NCBI GenBank assembly: GCA_963921825.1
Contig: OY997593.1
Location: 52,808,039 to 52,872,038, forward strand
Length of the DNA stretch: 64,000 nucleotides
From: Erodium maritimum
Taxonomy: Eukaryota > Streptophyta > Magnoliopsida > Geraniales > Geraniaceae
Direction: 5' to 3'
Shown here in pieces: positions 46,207-55,747 of the stretch. Position numbers and translations under genes: made by a program. The notes under the pieces are model-generated. The model saw only the letters and a list, made by a program, of their open reading frames with translations, made no database searches and was not told the DNA's origin. Every line of letters starts with the position of its first letter. Positions within the stretch are counted from its first letter, which is position 1.

Positions 46207-47780
46207 TGTTTGATGAACTTTAGCTAAGTCCAAAAGATACGAACATTATAAATGCAAATAATATTCAGCTTTAAAAAATCTAATTTTGTATTTTTTTTAA
46301 AGAAAAATATCAGTTTAGCACCCTTAACTAAGAACGATTTTATCGATCTTTTAGGGTTTTTTGAATCTTCTCTTTGCCTCCCATTTCCGCCTTTGCTCCA
46401 CTTGTGATCCAGCCACCATGACTTCGCCACCACCACCACCACCACTATGCACACATCTTGCCCCTTGCCACGCCATGCACCGTCACTCCAAGCCACGACC
46501 AATGCAATGGGGACCTTGGGTCCGAATGTCGGATGATGGATCAACCCCCACGCCGATCTCACGCTGTCATTCCCTCCCTGCCAGCCTGACCTACCCTCCG
46601 ACAAGGAACTTCTTGCACATAACTTATCTTAGGATGATTATGCTGATCCGGACACACCGCGACATGGAGGAGACCATCCCAACCCTCTACTAGTTTCCCG
46701 ATGGTGTGACCCTATTGGCTCGGGATCACCCCTCTAGACGATTCCACCCGACTGGAATCTATAGGGACCACCTAACCCAGATCACAAGGATCCAATCCAA
46801 TTGGTCACCTAACGATCGACAGTAGCCCGTACTATTGGGACTACACCCATGGAGACCGATCTATCAAGACGAGCTGGTGGTGGAGGAAGAAGTCGGCGTT
46901 GGAGGACCAACGCTGAACAAAAGGGATGCACCACATACATGGATCATGCTCTTTCGTATACATATCACGATGGATGTATGTCCTTGTATGTAACCACCAA
47001 ATGGAACTCAGGACCAAAGAGAAAATGCCCACAGTTCAATATTTGAAGAGATGATCTAGGAAATGGAGGCCACCACAGCGGGCGGTAGAAAGTGATCCAC
47101 AACTCCCCCTCCCCCATTCCTTTGTCAGGATAGGATATTATGGGACTTGTATCTTTGGCGAAAACGACTTTATTCCGTCTATGAAAATTGGCCCCGATGA
47201 GGTAAAGGCTAGGACTTCCAAGTAGCCTCGCTGGTTCCAATGAGAAAATTAGGAAACCAAGGGGTGTTTCAGAGGGACCACAGCCCGGCTCTCAAAGGGA
47301 GGATACTATTAGCCCCCAGCCTCTTCATTTCTCTAGTATTCTCCTTAAATGATTGTTCTGACAACACATGCATGTTCAAGCCGACACGGGAAAAGCTCTA
47401 CATATTACCTTTTTGGATGGTTGTGTAATAATTTATAAGGATAACTCTGCATACTAAATCTTTACTTGTTTTTAGAGTTTCAAACTGAAGGACGAATTGT
47501 TTTGGATAAATCACTTTTATTTTTTATAGCTAAGTTGTCAATTTGGAGTCAAAATCATAACCCAACAAGCGTGATCAGTGATGTTTATGAGAACGTATAT
47601 CTTTGAACAAGGAGAACCCTCAGGGAAGAAGAAGTAGGGCCTCAAGAGTAATTTGGTCTTCCAATATGTTAAATGGATGTGGTTTGAATTTTTAACGGAA
47701 ACTTATAGTTTATGGTATATTGACCTTTTGCAAGGCATGTACATGGAACCAAAGGTGACTGTAGGTAAGTTTTTGAGATA
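46207..47780. other. No gene recognised
   Basis: Mixed-composition stretch with several 60-126 codon frames (for example 46361-46693 plus, His/Pro-rich) that show no domain, repeat structure or neighbour support. Possibly decayed transposon sequence. Confidence 0.35.
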
Positions 47781-48060
47781 AAAGGTATAGCGGGTTGTAC
47801 TTTCCCTTTTAAAATAATTACAATTCAACTTTAAAATTTAAGTTTTTTTTAAAAAAAATATTTTTTTTATTGTTTAAGATAATCATTTTTAATAATCATT
47901 TTCTATTTTAAAAATTCAGTTTTTTATTTTTTTTAAACTCAATTTTTATTTTTATTTAAAAAAAATAACAATTTCTATTTTAAAAATTCAATTTTTATTT
48001 TTGAAAAAATCAGTTATATTTTTAAAAAAATTCAATTTTAATTGAAAAATAGAAGGAGGA
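47781..48060. other. A/T-only low-complexity block
   Basis: Runs of TTTAAAAATTCAATTTTT type, similar to the middle of the 8955-9947 element. May be one arm of a decayed inverted-repeat element; no partner arm found. Confidence 0.35.
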
Positions 48061-48354
48061 GGTCATTAAACCAAAATCTGATAACAAACATAATCTCCTT
48101 CTCCTTCACCACAACACGATTCTTCTTCAAAATTCTCCGACATTTTTTAATTCAACCCGAATCGACGGTGACGTAGAATCTCCTTTGATGTTCTTGTCAG
48201 AATTCTCTCCCTCGAGCAAGCAGAATATACAGCGTCAAAGCTTAGAATAAGTTGTTCCTTGTTGGGTCGTTGTAGAATGACGAAGATGAAGTAACCCCTC
48301 CGGCATTCCAGCCCGTGATTTTTTTGTCCACGCTGCATACTCTCCGACGTCCAA

Positions 48355-48663
48355 ATGCTGAAGAATCCATCCATAAGTTCCCACTGCAGAATCTCCCAGA
48401 TAGTTTCTCCACCTACAACCATGGCCGAGGACAACCACTACAAGTATTCGCCTAGTTTTAGTTTCTCCCAGCCCGTTTCTCCACCTGCAACCATGGCAAG
48501 TACCCGCAAGGCTTCAGCTGCAACTGGGTCTACGTCTCATATCCGCAACACTACTCCAACGAAACAAAGGATCGATTTTGGGGGTAGTAGGATAACTACG
48601 TCCCGTCGCCGCCCGTGGAAGATACAATTCCGATATTTTATTCTCAAGACTTCTTATCCTTAA
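48355..48663 (+). CDS. Small unrecognised ORF
   Basis: ATG at 48355, 102 codons to TAA at 48661-48663. Low-complexity Ser/Thr/Pro/Arg. A short internal echo: QIVSPPTTMA... and QPVSPPATMA... 26 residues apart, preceded by similar SFSQ/CRISQ words, mirrored at DNA level by TTTCTCCACCT.CAACCATGG twice (about 48406 and 48477). No family recognised. Might be an exon or a captured gene fragment; equally could be chance. Confidence 0.2.
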   Translation: MLKNPSISSHCRISQIVSPPTTMAEDNHYKYSPSFSFSQPVSPPATMASTRKASAATGSTSHIRNTTPTKQRIDFGGSRITTSRRRPWKIQFRYFILKTSYP

Positions 48664-48829
48664 TGAGGTTGTGACATGTGACTCAAAATATGGAAAACCA
48701 AATTCACACACCAACTAGAATGATAGTTATTGAAGTATAAGTCTCACATAGAAGGTATATGGATAAATTGAACACTTGATAAGCATATTGATGCCTCCAC
48801 CCATTTTTGGGTTGGGTAGGGCTTTAACA

Positions 48830-48844
48830 TGGTAGTAGAGTTGG
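48830..48844 (+). other. TRIM PBS, unit 1
   Basis: TGGTAGTAGAGTTGG directly after the first LTR; decayed match to the initiator tRNA-Met site. Sister sites start at 49041, 49281, 49504 and 49820. Confidence 0.75.
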
Positions 48845-49600
48845 TCGGCCCATAGCTCGTTTATCACCTCCACCCTATGGTCTTCGGCCCATATGCATGT
48901 GTCAAGTTCTGCTATGGCCCACGCGTACAGTCCTACACGTGAGGAGGAGTGTTGAAGTGTGTGGATAAATTGACCCCTGGATACACATCTTGTCCTTCCA
49001 ACCATAAGTTCGATTTTTTGGGATAGATAGAGCTTTGACATGGTATTAGAGCTGGTCCGGCCCATGGCCAGTTTATCACCTCCACCTTGTGGTCTCAAAT
49101 CGATATGCAGATGTCCAGTCCTACTATGACCCACATGTAGATGTTCAATCATACACGTGAAGGGGAGTGTTGAAGTATAAGTCCCACATAGAAAAATGTT
49201 TGGACAAATTGAACACTTGATAAACATATTGATGCATGTACCCATCACTTCGAGCTTTTGGGTTGGTTAGGGCTTTAACGTGGTATCAGGGCTGGTTTGT
49301 CACCTCCGCCCTAAGGTCTCCATCCTATATGTAGATGTCTAGCCCTACTATGGCCCACGTGTAGATGTCCAGTCCTACACGTGAGCGGGAGTGTTGAAGT
49401 GTGAGTCCTACATTGAAAGTGTGTGGACAAATTGACCTCTTGATATACATCATGATGCCTCCACCCATAAGTTTGAGCTTTTGGTTTGGATAGGGCTTTC
49501 ACATGGTATCAAAGTTGGTCCAGCCCATGGCCAGTTTGTCACCTCCACCATGTGGTCTCCAATCGAAATGCATATGTCCAGTCCTTCACATGAGGGGGGG

Positions 49601-49819
49601 TGTTAAAGTATAAGTCCCACACAGAAAGTGTATGGAAAAATTGAACACTTGATAAACATATTGATGGCTCCACATCAGTTCGAGCTTTTGGCTTAGGTAG
49701 GTTTTAACGTGTTAAAGTGTGAGTCCTACATCGAAAGTATGGATATATTGACCCCTTGATATATATCTTGATGCCTCCACCCATAAGTTAGAGCTTTGGG
49801 GTTGGATAAGGCTTTAACA
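49601..49819 (+). repeat. Fused TRIM LTR pair
   Basis: LTR 49601-49709 ends TTTTAACG and LTR 49710-49819 starts TGTTAAAGTG at the next base. The internal domain between them is absent. Confidence 0.85.
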
Positions 49820-50058
49820 TGGTATTAGAGCTGGTTCGACCCATGACTTGTTTGTCACCTCCACCTTGTGGTCTCCGGCCTATTTGTAGATGTCCAGTCC
49901 TGTTATAGCCTACGTATAGATGTCTAGTCCTACATGTGAGAGGGAGTGTTTAAGTTTGAGTCCTACATCGAAAGTGTATGGATAAATTGACCCCTTGATA
50001 TACATCTTGATGTCTCCACCCATAAGTTCGAGCTTTTGGGTTGGATAGGGCTTTAACT

Positions 50059-50992
50059 ATTACACTTTCACCTATAAGTTCATAATATATATCACCATCA
50101 ACATTACTTTTCATATTCCTCTTCCAACATTTCATTTTTCTCCCTCCATAATAAATGTTTCTTATTCTATATTCTCATATTACTTTTGTCCTTAGAAGAA
50201 GAATGGAGGCTTATTGTTGATGAATCTATTCGTAGAATTACAATAAAGATCGAGAAGTAGTGGTCTCTCGTCCATCAAGAATTCGTAGTTAACACTCATG
50301 AGTATACTTGATCTTTAAACCGGAGTAAAGATCATTGACATAAGCAAGCTTAAGGATGAAATGTTTCGATGTTTGTAGTTTGAAGAGTGGTTATTCCAAT
50401 GATAAGGTGTTCGAAGCGGCTAATGAAATGTACTTCCAGGAATTACTTCAACCCTTCACCAAACGTCATTGGTTGAGAATGGTGAAAGACTAATCGAAAT
50501 GACGCTGGAAATACTGAACTTTTTTTATAAAAAAAACAATCGTTTAATTTGTATGTCGTTTAAACTGCATCTACGGTACATGCTTTCCATTTTTCTATGA
50601 ATATAAATTTTATGAATTTAGTGTTGTCATGTATTTAGTTTCCATCGGTCGAATAAATATTTATGATACTTTTTTTCTCGATGAGCTAATAAGCAAGCCG
50701 CTTCAACCCATTCTGGGATAGGTGACAAATTCTAAGGAACTAACAAAATTATATATTTCGATAATCTGAATAAACAAACAATGTCCATGTGAGTACTCCA
50801 ACCAATAAAGTTTCTTAGTCTTCATTCTTTACCAAAAAATAAGTATTGGTTTTCATTATTAATTCAGTCGACTGAATAATCTAATACTTTTAGACAAAAT
50901 TGGGGTAGAGGCAATGCATCCTTATAAACTGAGAAATCCAAATTTTCCCGAAGAGCAAAACTACAATAAAGTGACAAATTCAAAAATCATAG
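50059..50992. other. No gene recognised
   Basis: AT-rich flank between TRIM array and tRNA. No coding motif or repeat end could be supported. Confidence 0.35.
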
Positions 50993-51065
50993 TGGAGATG
51001 GAAGGGATCGAACCCTATACCTCCCACATGCAAAGCCGGCGCTCTACCATTTGAGCTACATCCCC
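50993..51065 (-). tRNA. tRNA-Ala(UGC), possibly decayed
   Basis: 73 nt, no intron. Acceptor stem GGGGATG pairs with CATCTCC including G3-U70, the alanine identity pair, and discriminator A. D-loop TAGCTCAAATGGTAGAGC (box A), anticodon loop TTTGCAT with anticodon TGC, T-loop GGTTCGATC (box B). A T5 run ~7 nt downstream would stop Pol III. Two stem flaws: a G-G mismatch in the anticodon stem (CCGGC/GTGGG) and a mismatch at the outer T-stem pair. So it may be a weak gene or recent pseudogene. Nuclear type; plastid trnA has a group II intron. Confidence 0.85.
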
Positions 51066-51358
51066 ATCTGAGTATTCTATTTCCAATATATATTTATTAT
51101 TATAGACTTACAGTTATAAACAACAAGACCCAGTTACAGACAGCACCGAACCGACCAAGCAGGATTCCTATGCGACTGTGCTCCACTCGCCAAAGTACAC
51201 ATGTTGTGTGTAAAAAGAACATGTGCGGTTTAATAATGTCTTTATGCGTAATTTGTGCGTTATGGAATTGGCATTGAGTATATGCAATGCAACACATTGC
51301 TGAAATGTAGAAGAATCTTAGATCCTCTAATAACTCTTTTACAATATATTAAAGCCTG
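51066..51358. other. No gene recognised
   Basis: AT-rich flank between the tRNA and E2. Confidence 0.35.
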
Positions 51359-51359
51359 G

Positions 51360-51368
51360 CAATGATAA
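51360..51368. repeat. Target duplication of E2, left
   Basis: CAATGATAA, repeated at 52408-52416. Confidence 0.6.
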
Positions 51369-52407
51369 AAAAAATTTGAGCGAAAGTTGCAATTCTATTA
51401 AACTTATATCAGAACATGGATGTACACTACGGAACAAGCTCTCACGCCACTAAGGTCGGACAAAAAAAGCAATGACTCACTGAACCTTTTCCCACTAGAA
51501 CTGTCACATACGGTTTTTGGCAGCTATATAGGCGAGGACAGAATACAAAAAGGGGGAAGGGGCGCCGAAATCAGAGATCTCAACATCAATGATGGTGGGA
51601 AGCAAAGCATCTGCATGGGACCTCTCCCATGGCCAGTCCTCGATGCTCTGTCGGCTTTTCATTCCTCTTGGTGGGGTTGTTTCCCCGCCCTTGCCTAAAC
51701 GGGAGAACTCATCCCGATCGAAGTGCCTTTATCGATCCCTCGACATTCCTCCCAGAGTTATGAGGGCCGCCCGGATAGACTCAGAGGCACGTCGACTAGC
51801 GTTAGTCACAACCTTAGACCACGCAGTGGTAGGGAGAAGAGGCTCGTGCCTTGAAGAGGAGGCAACCCTAGAGCCCGCTTCGCCAGTGAGAAGAGGAACC
51901 AGGGCCCGAGTCGGAGCCGAACATAGTGAAGGCGCCACCCGGGAGAGGAAGAGCCAGAGCAAGGTCTTGGCAAATTTTGGGGGCCGGCGGCCTAGGGTTT
52001 GGTGGGGGAATGGAGTTTCTTGAGGGGGACGCAACCAAGGGACGCCGCGTGGGTCGACCTAGCGGTGGAGGCCAAGGAGGTGGGGACACTGATGGTTGCT
52101 TCAGTGGCGGCTGCAATGCTAGTGTCGGAGGAGAGGGAGGCGCTCAAGGAATCTCGCGTAGAGGTTGCTTCAACGTCTTCCCACACCAGGCCTTCAAAGG
52201 CGGATTCACAAGAGGAGCCGACGGAGGCTTCGAGGGAAAAGTCTGTGCCGGAGACGCCATGACAGAATCGGTAAGGAGAGCAACAGTAACGTCAGCGAGA
52301 TTGACGGTATCAAAGACAGGACTAGAAAACATCATAGTCCCTGGGATACGGCGGCTAAGACTAGGGTTTGTTCTCGAGCCGCGAGAGAGAATACTTGTAG
52401 TCCATGA
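51369..52407 (-). mobile_element. Retroposon E2, inverted copy of E1
   Basis: 1.04 kb, minus orientation; its tail reads ...CGCTCAAA on the minus strand with almost no poly(A) left. 5' end near 52407. Similar to E1 along its length, including Pro-rich sense frames (52410-52144 and 52034-51729, minus) that are broken by frameshifts. E1 and E2 form an inverted repeat with a 6.4 kb spacer. Confidence 0.8.
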
Positions 52408-52416
52408 CAATGATAA
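52408..52416. repeat. Target duplication of E2, right
   Basis: CAATGATAA; pairs with 51360-51368. Confidence 0.6.
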
Positions 52417-52732
52417 TTATCGGGTAAAAGAAACATCTTTATGTATTTCAACCACTATTACACAATAATCCATTAAAATTATTTTCGATTACCAAACAAT
52501 CTTAGTATACTGGTTATGAGATATTTTTTTATATATTTGTGAGTGGAGGAAATATACTAAAATAGTTTGGTTTGTATGTCATTATATACTAGAAAATATA
52601 CGATCTTAAATCCAATCGGTATACAGGATGTAAATGTAGTAAAAAGTCACTAGTTTATAAGCTACACAAATTCAATGAAAACTGGACAGGTAGAATAAGA
52701 TTAGAGGCAGTCATAGAAACAACACGTTTTTG
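52417..52732. other. No gene recognised
   Basis: AT-rich flank between E2 and the LTR element; nothing supported. Confidence 0.35.
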
Positions 52733-52737
52733 ATAAG
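52733..52737. repeat. Target duplication ATAAG, left
   Basis: Directly before the TG of the 235-bp LTR; repeated at 55512-55516. Confidence 0.85.
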
Positions 52738-52972
52738 TGTTAGAAAACATGATACTACCATTCTTGACTTTGCACCCCGACTTTCTGTATTCCTTGACTC
52801 TACTCACCATAGCTCACAACCTTTGGCCACAACATAGCTGTAAACCTTTCCGCTTTCTTTGACTATGTAGTTCCCTCGTAGTGTATAAATACATATGCAT
52901 TGTAAGCTAATATCAAACACAACAACATCATTAATACAAGTTTCTTTTTTCGATCCACTTTCCAAATTAACA
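52738..52972 (+). repeat. 5' LTR, 235 bp
   Basis: TGTTAGAAAACATG...AAATTAACA. Contains a TATA box (GTATAAATACAT, about 52881-52892). Confidence 0.93.
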
Positions 52973-52984
52973 TGGTATCAGAGC
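52973..52984 (+). other. Primer-binding site (initiator tRNA-Met)
   Basis: TGGTATCAGAGC directly after the 5' LTR. Confidence 0.9.
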
Positions 52985-53747
52985 TTGGTTTTGCCCACTC
53001 GCTAATTTACTAACGGGTGGGCAATGCATTAAGAAGATAGAAGCCGTTTGCGATTCACCTGCTTCCGCATAGTGGTAATTGAACTACACCAGCCAATGCA
53101 GTTGTCCTCCGCTCCAGTCCAGCAACCGTTTTTGTTTGCATACACCTACTCCGGCGTGTCACACCACCGGAGACCTGACATCCGCTGCTACCTCTGTGTT
53201 GTTGGAGATTCATTCCGAATAAAGAGCCACAGGAGGTCCTCATCGTCCCGTTCCTTCCATCGGTTGTGTCACCTCATCGTCTCGCTCCTTCCTCAACCGG
53301 CCGAGCGCCGGTAGCCTCTCGATCGACGACCACCAGAGGTCCTAGTCAGCCCTTTAAAGCCCTTGCTCGACGCAAATAAGTCCGCTGTCCCGTCCGGTCA
53401 CTTTGGCCGCTGCCGTCTGGTCATCTTGGAGGCACTGCTATCTTTGCCGGGCAACGTTGTATCTCGAGATATTTGCTACCTCTTCGTGTTCGTTGTTGCT
53501 CCTCCATCTCATTCTCTCTTCGTGGTTTCATCTGAAAATATTTCCAAGAGAAGATTGTTATGTACAGAGACGTTTGTGGCTCTGTAAATTTGACTTGTGA
53601 GAGGCAAAACAGAAACTAAAGGAAGGGTAATAAATGTGTTGCTCCAAGTCCAAGGTAATAAATGTGATGTTCTTGGACAATGAAAGCTGAGAAGACAAAT
53701 CATGCAGAGCAAATACAAGAGACACGCTACTTGTTCAGAAATCAAGT

Positions 53748-54179
53748 ATGGAAGGCACGCTCCAGCGAAGACCAGCTGCGATGTACGCGCGTGTAGGTCA
53801 AGCGCCTTCATCACTACCCTCAAGTTGCACGTTCCAGGCAGTTTTTGTTCGGGAAAAAAACAAATTTAATTCGTTCCAAAGTCGTGTAGTTGTTCCGTTT
53901 CGACCGGAGAGCTATTGTCGCCGTTCCGACCGGCGTTCCAAAGTCGTATTGCTGCTCCGTCCCGACCGGAGAGTCATTGCCGTCGTTCCGACCGGAGAGT
54001 CATTGCCGCCGTTCCGACCGGCGTTCCAAGTTGTGTTTCTGCTCCGTTCCAACCGGAGAGTCATTTTCGCCGTTCCGACCGGCGTTCCAAGTCGTGTAGC
54101 TGCTCCGTTCCGACCGGAGAGCCGTTGTCGTCGTTCTGACCGGCTGTTCATGTGTTGCTACTCTGTTCCGACCAGATAG
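53748..54179 (+). CDS. Repeat-encoded Arg-rich ORF, unrecognised
   Basis: 143 codons from about 53748, mostly inside the minisatellite, with recurrent (P/S)(D/F)RR.I..VPTGES-type words. Because the repeat period keeps several frames open at once (others at 53890-54099, 54214-54459, 54392-54976), the open frame may be a by-product of the repeat and not a gene. No family recognised. Confidence 0.15.
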   Translation: MEGTLQRRPAAMYARVGQAPSSLPSSCTFQAVFVREKNKFNSFQSRVVVPFRPESYCRRSDRRSKVVLLLRPDRRVIAVVPTGESLPPFRPAFQVVFLLRSNRRVIFAVPTGVPSRVAAPFRPESRCRRSDRLFMCCYSVPTR

Positions 54180-54745
54180 CTTTTCCGCAGTTCAGACCGG
54201 CAGTTCCAAAGTCGTGTTGCTGCTCCGTTCCCACCGGAGAGTCATTACCGCCGTTCCGACCGGCGCTTCAAGTCGTTTAGCTGCTCCGTTCCAACCGGAG
54301 ATCCAAATCGTTCCGACCGGCTGTTCATGTGTTGCTACTCTGTTCCAACCAGATAGCCTTCCCGCAGTTCTGACCGGCGGTTCCAAAGTTTGTGTTTCTG
54401 CTCCGTCCCGACCGGCTATTCTTGTGTTGCTACTCCGTTCTGATTGGGGATCTACTTGAACCGTTCCGATCGGAGAGCTATTTGTCGTCGTTTCGACCAA
54501 AGATTCGAGCCGTTTTCAACCGACCGTTCTTGTGTTGCTGCTCTGTTCCGACCAGAGAGCTATTTGAGCCGTTCTTACCGGCCATTTTTAAGTTCTTGTT
54601 ACTGCTCCGTTTCGATCGGAGATCTGAACCGTTCCGACCGGCTGTTCATGTGTTGCTACTCTGTTCCGACCAGAGAGCATTCTCGCAGTTCAAACCGCGT
54701 TCCAAGTTTGTATTGTTGCTCCGTTCCCACCGGAGAGCCACCGTA
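53890..54745 (+). repeat. GTTCCGACCGG minisatellite inside the LTR element
   Basis: About 850 bp of imperfect tandem repeats. Basic half-unit ~30 bp, always around GTTCCGACCGG. Two kinds of half-unit tend to alternate: one ending GGAGAGTCATTGCCG, the other continuing CGTTCCAAGTCGTG then TGCTGCTCC, for a full period near 65 bp and ~13 periods. GC-rich compared with everything around it. Confidence 0.88.
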
Positions 54746-55276
54746 GTCCGCGCTTTCCGTTGCATTCCTTCAATCTTCAGACACAGATCGGTCTTCAGAA
54801 CGTTGTCGTCTTTTCTAAAGCAATTGTTCGGTCTTCATGCCTTGGGTAACCGTTGTGATTCCTGCAGTACCATTTCTTCTTGTTGTGTTCGTGTGTCGAT
54901 CAACAAGATATTCCCGTTCCGCTTCGATCGGAAGGGTATTCGTAGTCAGCATACTGTCTCGTCAGTCTATGTGTGACCATTTTAGAAGGTTTCGTCCTTC
55001 GAGCAGTTCCATATGCTCCGTACGTGCAGAGTTTCTAACTGTCCCTAAAGCCATCGAGACATTTTCAGTGTTTAGCAAGAAGACTTCAACTCCCATGAAG
55101 CATCAGATTACTCGCCCATTTTTCACTTCCATCAACCGTAACATTCGGGCGAGCTCTATATCCGTTTACAAGAATCAAGTGAAGTTCAAAGTCAATTCTG
55201 GTATCTAAATTCAGTCCAGTTCCAGATCAATTCAAACTCAATTTTGGTTCATCACCATATTGAGTTTGAGGGGGCG

Positions 55277-55511
55277 TGTTAGAAAACATGAAACTACCAT
55301 TCTTGACTTTGCACCCCGACTCTCTGTATTCCTTGACTCTACTCACCATAGCTCACAACCTTTGCCCACAACATAGCTGTAAACCTCTCCGCCTTCTTTG
55401 ACTATGTAGTTCTCTCGTAGTGTATAAATACATATGCATTGTAAGCTAATATCAAGCACAACAACATCATTAATACAAGTTTCTTTCTTCGATCCACTTC
55501 CCAAATTAACA
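55277..55511 (+). repeat. 3' LTR, 235 bp
   Basis: Same length as the 5' LTR, differing at about nine single bases by eye; followed by ATAAG. Confidence 0.93.
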
Positions 55512-55516
55512 ATAAG
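55512..55516. repeat. Target duplication ATAAG, right
   Basis: Pairs with 52733-52737. Confidence 0.85.
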
Positions 55517-55592
55517 ATATGGCCTCCACCTTTTCAAACCCTTACTTTTTTGGTCTCAAACGTTTTTTTTAAGGAAAGGTAGTATTTTTGTT

Positions 55593-55747
55593 AAACACTT
55601 GATAAACATATTGATGAATGTACCCATCACTTCGAGCTTTTGGGTTGGTTAGGGCTTTAACGTGGTATCAAGGCTGGTTTGTCACCTCCACCCTATGGTC
55701 TCCAGCCCATATGCAGATGTCTAGCCCTACTATGGCCCACGTGTAGA
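55593..55747 (+). mobile_element. TRIM fragment
   Basis: Most of one LTR (from AACACTTGATAAAC to GGGCTTTAACG), PBS TGGTATCAAGGCTGG, and part of the internal domain to CCCACGTGTAGATG. Nearly identical to array unit 3 (49211-49368), including the same missing segment after the PBS. Cut off by the gypsy LTR at 55748. Confidence 0.85.

Larger units (their letters stand above)
48728..50058 (+). mobile_element. Tandem TRIM retrotransposon array
   Basis: Seven short LTRs alternating with five internal domains. Consensus unit: LTR of 90-113 bp starting TGTTGAAGTRTAAGTC and ending GGGCTTTAACA; then PBS TGGTATCAGAGCTGG directly; ~110-bp internal domain; purine tract (for example GTGAGGGGGAG) directly before the next TG. 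LTR/PBS/PPT layout without coding is the definition of a TRIM. LTRs: 48728-48829, 48950-49040, 49168-49280, 49392-49503, 49601-49709, 49710-49819, 49947-50058. LTR 5 and LTR 6 are joined with nothing between. No target duplication found. Confidence 0.85.
52738..55511 (+). mobile_element. Non-autonomous LTR retrotransposon with minisatellite
   Basis: 2774 bp: 235-bp LTRs at both ends, PBS, 2.3 kb internal domain, purine tract GAGGGGGCG before the 3' LTR, TSD ATAAG. No gag, protease, RT or integrase recognised, so it is non-autonomous. LTR length, PBS and TG..CA fit a copia-related origin, but this is inference. I count about nine substitutions and no indels between the LTRs (3.8%), suggesting an insertion within the last couple of million years. 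Confidence 0.92.

Noticed and set aside
46361..46693. 110-codon plus ORF after the G-box/TATA pair
   Set aside because: His/Pro/Cys-rich with no domain or homologous copy in the window; codon pattern looks random. Promoter-like words alone do not make a gene.
50993..51065. Organelle insertion as source of the tRNA
   Set aside because: Plastid trnA-UGC is interrupted by a group II intron and no plastid neighbours are seen; the sequence is of nuclear type.
53748..54976. Arg-rich proteins encoded by the GTTCCGACCGG repeats
   Set aside because: Several frames are open at once because of the repeat; kept only as a very low-confidence entry for one frame.
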